From contig PYIU01000010.1 of the NCBI GenBank assembly GCA_003415625.1, positions 1,858,501-1,922,500 on the forward strand: 64,000 nt of DNA, read 5' to 3'. This DNA is from Aquanectria penicillioides. Its lineage: Eukaryota > Ascomycota > Sordariomycetes > Hypocreales > Nectriaceae. Below are positions 57,887 to 64,000 of this stretch, one piece after another. The position numbers and the translations under genes were made by a program. Within the stretch, counting starts at the first letter, position 1. Every line of letters starts with the position of its first letter. The notes beneath the pieces are model-generated. The model was given only the letters and a program-made list of their open reading frames with translations. It was not told where the DNA came from and searched no databases.

Positions 57887-60800
57887 ATGACGTCCACCGT
57901 TGAGGATGTGCGCAACGTCGGCTTCATTGGCCTCGGCGCCATGGGCCTGGGCATGGCAAGCAACCTTGCCGCCAGCTCTCGATACGTCGCCTACGGCTAC
58001 GACGTCTATGAGCCTAGCATTCAGAAATTCGCCAGCCAGGGCGGTCGCGCTGCGAAGTGTGTAAAGGATGTCGCCGAGAAGAGCGACTTGTTGGTGTGCA
58101 TGGTGGCCAATGCACAGCAGCTGGACAACGTCCTGTTTCATGAGCAGGACGGCGCTCTACAAGGTAACAACTGAACTATTTATCCTGGTTTATTAAATGT
58201 GACTAACAATCCTCAGCTCTTCCCGCTGGTGCCACCATTCTCATTTGCTCTACCGTCAGTCCCACCTATCATGAAACTCTGCCAGCTCGCCTCGCTGAGA
58301 AGGGTCGTTCCGATGTCTTCCTCGTCGACAGCCCCGTCTCTGGTGGCACCAAGCGCGCTGCCGATGGCACCCTGACCATCTTCGCCTCTGGAACTCTCGA
58401 GGCCATGGCAAAGGCAGACGTCATCTTGCACGACATGTCGCAAAACTTGTACTCCATTCCCGGCGGTCTTGGCGCGGCCAGCAAGGTCAAGACGGTGAAC
58501 CAGCTCATGGTGGGAACCCATATTGCTGCCGCCGCCGAGGCAATGGGCCTAGCTACAAAGGCTGGTCTCGATACACGTGAAGTGTATAAAATTATTACAA
58601 ACGCTGCGGGAAACTCGTGGGCGTTTGAAAACCGCGTGCCGCATATGCTCGACGGAGACTGGACGCCGCACTCAGCGCTGGACATCTTTGTCAAAGACAT
58701 GGTAAGAAATCGGCACGTTTCTGTTCCTCGAAATTGAAACTAATCGAAATTGACAGGGCATTGTGGTATCTACTGCTCGCAGCCTTCAGTTCCCTGTCCC
58801 TCTCGCTTCCACCGCGGAGCAGCTTTACATCTCCGGATCTTCCCAGGGTTACGGCAGAGAGGACGACTCTGGTCTCGTCCGCCTTTATCTCCCCAAGAAC
58901 CCCGATGGGGTCAAACAATGCGCCGATAAGGTAGCTTCTTCAACGGAACTTACTCCCAGCAGCACTCCCCTCGAGGTTTCCAAGATCGCCATGATTGGAC
59001 TCGGCGCCATGGGTCAGGGCATTGCCTCGTCTCTGCTCCGAGCAGGATACGCCGTCCAGGGTTACGACGTGGTGGACAAGGCTGTCGACAGGTTCTTGTC
59101 TAAGGAGGGCAAGGCTTCCAAGGCTGATTCTCCCGCCGAGGCTATTCAGGGAGCCGATATTGTCGTCATCATGGTGCAAAACGCCGCCCAAGTTGATGAC
59201 CTCCTCTTTGGTGCCGGAAAGGGAGCCCCGTCGCTTGCCCCCGGTGCAACTGTTATTCTCAACTCGACAGTGCCGCCATCTTACGTGTCGGCCTTGGAGA
59301 AGAGACTACTGGCTCTGGAGAAAGGTATTAGCCTTATCGATGCCCCAGTCAGCGGAGGAGTCGTGCGTGCTGAAAACGGCACCCTTACTGTTAGTCATTT
59401 GACATGCTGACTGAAGTACTTGACTGACATGAAATTCGCAGGTCATCTGCTCCGGAGACGGCGCCGTCATCTCTAAGCTTAACGGCCCGCTCCTTGCCAT
59501 AACTGGGGTTTCCAGCAACTTGTGCCACGTACAAGGCGGCGTTGGTGCTGCTTCCTCCGTGAAACTTATTAACCAGCTTCTAGCCGGTGTGCACATTGCC
59601 GTTGCCGCAGAGGCCATGGCTTTCGGCGCCCGTCTAGGCTTGGATACTCGATCGCTCTTTGATATTCTCAAAAACGCCGCTGCATGCAGTTGGATGTTTG
59701 AGAACAGAGTTCCTCAAATGCTGGAAGCGGACTGGACCGCCCACTCAGCCCTTGCTATTTTCGTCAAGGACTTGGGTATTGTGCTGGATGAGGCCAAGCG
59801 TTGCCTCTATGCCGCCCCTCTTTCTGCCGCAGCGCACACTCTTTACGTTGCTGGTGCCGCTCACGGTCTATCAAAAGAGTCTGATGCCGGAGTGGTTCGA
59901 TTTTACGAACTGCTGGCCGGTGTGTCAGTTGCCAAACAGGCTGGTAAGGTGGAAGGGACACCGTCACAGAAGGAGGTGCCCTCGGTGACCAGAAATGACG
60001 GTCCTCAACGTCTACCAGCAAGGGAAACCTTGGAATCACTTCCCGCCGAATATACCAAAGATGTCATCAGCTCCATCCAAACCACAGTTAAAAACGGCGA
60101 GGTCCCCGTACTAGTCGTCTTGGATGATGATCCCACCGGAACACAAACTTGCCACGACATTGACGTGTTAATGACGTGGGACGCCGAGGCCCTCGAGGCT
60201 CAATTTAGCCTCAACCCCGAAGGCTTTTTTATCCTAACAAACTCAAGAGCCCTCCCATCTGGAGAGGCTCGCCAGTTGATTCTAGAAATTTGCCAAAATG
60301 TTAAAACGGCCGCCGAGAAGACCGGCAATGCAGTCGAGATTGTCCTCCGAGGTGACTCTACCTTGAGAGGTCATCTGCCCGAGGAGCCAGAGGCTGCTGA
60401 GGAGGCCTTTGGTGGGTTTGATGCGTGGATCATGGCACCTTTCTTTTACCAGGGCGGTCGCTACACCATCAACGATGTTCACTACGTCAAGGAGGGTGAT
60501 GTTTTGGTCCCTGCTAGTCAGACTCCTTTTGCGCAGGATGCTACTTTTGGATATAAGAACTCAAATCTGCGTGATTACGTTCTAGAAAAGTGCGGTGCTC
60601 GCTTTGACCAGTCATCATTTGTTTCAGTTACTCTTGAAGATATCAGACTTGGTGGGCCTGACGGCGTCGCAAAAAGGCTCTTGGCTGCCCCAACCGGGTC
60701 CAAGACGGTCATCATCGTCAATGCTGCGGCTGAATCTGATATGCACGTGTTTATTGCAGGTCTTTTGGCTGCTGAAAAGCAAGGAAGACGATACCTCTTC

Positions 60801-61448
60801 CGCACCGGTGCGGCTTTTGTATCTTCCCGTCTGGGAATTAGGGGCATTGCGCCTCTAGGACTCAAGGACCTTGGTGTGGACAAGAATGCGGCCAACCAGC
60901 CTGGTGGCTTGATTGTCGCTGGATCATATGTCCCCAAGACTACAGCTCAGCTCAAGGTTCTGCGGGAGAGGCGGGGAGACAAACTCTCCGTTATCGAGTT
61001 GGAGGTTTCTAGCCTCATCTCGTCACCAGAGGCCGCCGAGGCCGCTGTCCTAGCAGCCGCCAAAGAGGCTTCGGATAAAATCGCAGCTGGTCACGACGTT
61101 CTTGTCATGACATCTCGAGCGCTTATCAAGGGCCATGATGCTCTTAGCTCATTAAATATTGGCTCCAAGGTTGCCCACGCCCTGGTTCGCCTCGTGGAAG
61201 AGATCCACGTGCGCCCGCGATACGTGATTGCCAAGGGCGGCATTACCTCTTCAGATACCGCGACCAAGGGATTGAAGATGAGAAAGGCGAGAATTGTGGG
61301 CCAGGCCGCTCCGGGAGTTCCTCTTTGGCGATGCAACGAGGAAACAAGCCGACACCGCGGTGTGCCATATGTCGTCTTTCCAGGAAATGTTGGAAGTGAT
61401 GAGACCCTCGCAGAGGTGGTTGAGGGTTGGTCTGTAGAAGAAAAGTGA
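57887..61448 (+). CDS. Fusion: two HIBADH-like dehydrogenase domains + four-carbon acid sugar kinase
   Basis: Four exons (57887-58163, 58217-58701, 58757-59389, 59442-61448) join to 1133 residues. Domain 1 (about 8-305) has GFIGLGAMGLGM, DSPVSGGTKRAADGTL and GAASKVKTVNQLM with the catalytic lysine. Domain 2 (about 328-620) repeats this: IGLGAMGQGI, DAPVSGGVVRAENGTL and GAASSVKLINQLLAG. The C-terminal half (about 685-1125) is a DUF1537-type kinase: VLVVLDDDPTGTQTCHDIDVL, ILTNSRAL, IVLRGDSTLRGHLP and YVIAKGGITSSDTATKGL. In bacteria separate L-threonate/D-erythronate dehydrogenases and kinases (LtnD, OtnK/DtnK) act in sequence; here they are one chain. The class II aldolase/decarboxylase and isomerase of that route are not in the window. 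Cytosolic catabolism of C4 sugar acids is inferred. Confidence 0.92.
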
Positions 61449-62457
61449 GAATCTTTTCAATCAACGACAATGGGATAATAAAAATAAGAGAAGCGTAGAA
61501 CTGGAACGAGAAATAGCTATGAGAATAGTTCAGAGCAATGCGTACCAAGAGTACCTGGTAGACTAGATTTACGGAACATTACTCCAAGGGTTAGCTGTAT
61601 CTAAGGTGCATTCTCGGCCAAGCTGAAATAAATCTGCGTCAATTCGATGCATACGTTAGATGTGTAAGGCTGGAAACAAGCCGCAGCTTAGATTGGTCGC
61701 CTGCGTTGTGTCTTCACGACGAGCGAATATCGCATGAGAACCTCTACTCCTATATCTATCACAAGAGCATGGGGTTCGCAATGCCAAAATTGTAGCTGTT
61801 TATAGTGACAGATAGCTGCAATGCTTTTCGTTAGCTTAGAATGATTCAATAATTCCTACCATTATGATAAAAAAACCGAATGCTTAGCGTGTTGCTTGTT
61901 GGTAGCTAGATAGGATGGTATTTGGTTCGTTATTTTACACCACGCTAATACCGTGAGGTGGTTTTGAGATTTTCTTCTCTTTTCAATCATTAGAAATAAA
62001 TATCATACAATTTCTCGCCAGTTTGTTATTACGTGTGAAATTGTATACAGGCCTAGGGTCCTCTAACCACTCTCAAACATTACTTGTGTTGTATTATTAT
62101 TACAATTTGCGATCGTTACTCTCTAGGGTAGGGGTCGTGATGAACCACATACTACGCCAAATTTGACCGCACTACCTATGTGCATGCACCAAGCGCGTGA
62201 TGAGGTTGTGAGAAATATTAGAATTCTACATAAAACCCAACTACAGACTAAGTTCGAGACTCCCAATTACGTGCTTTGTGCAGACTGTGAGTGTGCGCCG
62301 AAGAAGAGACCGGTAGAACTTTCGTAGGGAGAAGTGCGATCATCATTGTAATATCACGTGATCTCACTGTCAGTAGGAGACAGCCAGTTGCTCTTTCAAG
62401 TCTTAGGCTTCCACTTTCTACAACAACGCCCCAACACGCCACAAGGCAATAAACAAC
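61449..62457. other. Intergenic
   Basis: AT-rich space between the fusion gene and the F-box gene. No gene or RNA seen. Confidence 0.5.
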
Positions 62458-64000
62458 ATGAGTCTGCCTCAACTTTCTAATCTCTCAAATGAAATTCTGC
62501 TTCAAATTTTCGGCCACTTTTGCCTTCACTGCCAGGACCGATATGACCAGTCATGGGACTCACGCCCTCTTCGCCGTCGATATCCCATACGAAACCAGCA
62601 GCCCAATGAAAAGTCCTGGTACTCTCTCGATCGACATGCTCTTTTTTCAATGTCCTTAACGTCAAAAAGATTTCGGAACATAGCACAGCAAGTTTTATAC
62701 CATGAATTCGTGCTAGGCTATGGCGACTCGTGGGTCTCAGACTTGTATTCGTGGGAGGGCCGCCTCGTGTCTTTTATGCGCACGCTCACAAAGCGCCCTG
62801 ACTTAGCCAAGCTCGTCAAAGTCGCCTATTTTCATACATGCCTGCTTCGGAGTAGCTCAGAGGAAAACCGGGCTGTTCTTTTGGAAGCCGCGCATGCATT
62901 GGGCGTCGACTTACCAAACGCCTGGAGACAACGGATATCGGACCAGCCCAACTACGAGAAAAGTGATTGGCCAGAGGGCTTTGACGCATTCCTATTTTCT
63001 TATCTGGATGGGAAAGAATCTTTAAATCCCAAGGCTAAGAATTGGTTAAGGGAGGCATTCCCATACCCTGGGGGACGTTGGCTGAATGCAGAGCTGGTCG
63101 TCATGCTCGTAGCTCACTTGCCAAATCTGGGCCATCTTAGCATCCAAGGTGACCAGCGCTGGCCAACATATGGAGTTCCGGAGCACGCTTTTACGGCTCT
63201 CAATATCTCACGCCTTCCTTTGAGGACACTTGATCTCGGGGTAGGCGGAACCGCCGTCATCCATCTCGCGGCCGAATTGGAGACATTGAACCTCCACGGG
63301 ACCCCGGTTGGGTCTCCAGTTCCCCCAATGCCGAACTTGAAGACACTACGAATTACAAAAGGCCAGGTGACTGCTAAAAAACTGCAGGACATCTTGACGG
63401 CCTGTACTAGGGGTTTAACGGCTTTCGAATATGAAGCCGATTCAGGAGGTGTGGCCAATATGATTTTTTGTGACGGGACAGGACCACAGTTTGATCCCGA
63501 CACGTTTCCTTTCCAGACTTCACAGGCTATCGAATATCTCAAGATCCATGCAAGGACCCTTGAGTTGTTACATATTGATTTCAGTTTGCAAAGGAACCAT
63601 GTGGGGAAATTTGAACCAGACATTGATCTCAAAGACTTTACGGTTATGAGACACTTGTGTCTCAGTTCAAACATAATATTCGGCCCGATATCTCCGGCAA
63701 CCGAGGACTTTCCCAACTCTGAAATATTCCTACGGCTTCTCCCAGCCTCAATCGTGTCGCTCTCTGTCGTCAGCGACTGCGAAAGAACAGAGAATGCGCT
63801 TCTTGGGTTGTATGTTTGCATGAAGCGCCAACCAAAAGAGTTTGCGAAACTTAAACATGTGAGCCATCACGCAAAGAAAAATATGAGGGATACGCTGAGT
63901 TCTATGTTCTCTTCGATCGGCGTGGAATATGACCACAAGGTTCGGTCGTTGAGCAAGGTGATGCCGTATTTGAGTGGACCGAACTCCAATTCTCTTCTTC
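62458..64000 (+). CDS. F-box/leucine-rich-repeat-like protein (cut by window edge)
   Basis: An open frame of 514 codons runs to the window end without a stop. It starts MSLPQLSNLSNEILLQIFGHF, an F-box-like N-terminus, with the second half of the box (LFSMSLTSKRFRNIAQQVLYHEFV) displaced by an insert of about 40 residues. The rest shows loosely repeated leucine-rich stretches (LVVMLVAHLPNLGHLSIQG, LRTLDLGVGG, LETLNLHGTPV, LKTLRITKG). Proteins of this type are substrate receptors of SCF ubiquitin ligases; targets are unknown. No intron is needed in the visible part. Confidence 0.75.
   Translation, partial: MSLPQLSNLSNEILLQIFGHFCLHCQDRYDQSWDSRPLRRRYPIRNQQPNEKSWYSLDRHALFSMSLTSKRFRNIAQQVLYHEFVLGYGDSWVSDLYSWEGRLVSFMRTLTKRPDLAKLVKVAYFHTCLLRSSSEENRAVLLEAAHALGVDLPNAWRQRISDQPNYEKSDWPEGFDAFLFSYLDGKESLNPKAKNWLREAFPYPGGRWLNAELVVMLVAHLPNLGHLSIQGDQRWPTYGVPEHAFTALNISRLPLRTLDLGVGGTAVIHLAAELETLNLHGTPVGSPVPPMPNLKTLRITKGQVTAKKLQDILTACTRGLTAFEYEADSGGVANMIFCDGTGPQFDPDTFPFQTSQAIEYLKIHARTLELLHIDFSLQRNHVGKFEPDIDLKDFTVMRHLCLSSNIIFGPISPATEDFPNSEIFLRLLPASIVSLSVVSDCERTENALLGLYVCMKRQPKEFAKLKHVSHHAKKNMRDTLSSMFSSIGVEYDHKVRSLSKVMPYLSGPNSNSLL

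Overview
The window is nuclear DNA of a filamentous ascomycete (Pezizomycotina, most likely Sordariomycetes/Hypocreales; the order is inference). Genes are interrupted by short introns of about 48-98 nt with GTNNGT-type donors and CTNAC-like branch points. Zn2Cys6 transcription factors, a myosin-chitin synthase, a NACHT receptor-like protein, an RTA1 protein and small secreted proteins are all present. One retrotransposon is turned into a TA-rich block in the way repeat-induced point mutation (RIP) does. All exon joins were made by eye from splice consensus and reading-frame continuity.

Layout. 0-8 kb: 3' end of a fungal transcription factor running off the left edge (with a GC-AG intron), a decayed zinc-finger-like remnant, a membrane-anchored protein of unknown function, and a 1250-aa NACHT/STAND protein. 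9.7-15.4 kb: a secreted EthD-like protein, a secreted FAD oxidoreductase and a 4-coumarate-CoA-ligase-like enzyme (second GC-AG intron). 17.4-19.2 kb: a disrupted multi-membrane gene. 19.8-24.1 kb: a secreted RNase T1-type ribonuclease, a DUF3632 protein and an FMN-dependent alpha-hydroxy-acid dehydrogenase. 24.1-29.6 kb: a 5.5-kb Ty1/copia LTR element with 259-bp LTRs and target duplication AGTGA, inserted right at the stop codon of the dehydrogenase. 30.6-33.6 kb: a Zn2Cys6 regulator and an RTA1-like protein. 35.3-40.3 kb: a chitin synthase with a myosin-like domain but without the usual C-terminal DEK-type tail.

40.7-44.2 kb holds three related secreted-protein loci: two apparently intact genes in opposite orientation and a broken copy between them. 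Each has a pro-region and a Lys-Arg site; in the two intact genes exactly 103 residues with six conserved cysteines follow the site. 45.3-50.4 kb: two short-chain dehydrogenases and a Zn2Cys6 regulator whose upstream regions share GCGGCCGC motifs. 44.7-45.0 and 50.9-52.7 kb are non-coding and carry eight copies of a dispersed 15-bp motif, CACTGCAATTTTAGC.

52.9-61.4 kb looks like a catabolic cluster: an allantoate-permease-type MFS transporter, a Zn2Cys6 regulator with an apparent frameshift, and a 1133-aa fusion of two 3-hydroxyisobutyrate-dehydrogenase-like domains with a four-carbon acid sugar kinase (DUF1537), suggesting use of threonate/erythronate-type sugar acids. The right edge cuts an F-box/LRR gene.

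The most unusual items are the secreted pro-protein family, the dispersed 15-bp motif, the fusion-enzyme cluster, the tail-less myosin-chitin synthase, and the retroelement whose mutation block ends inside its own LTRs.
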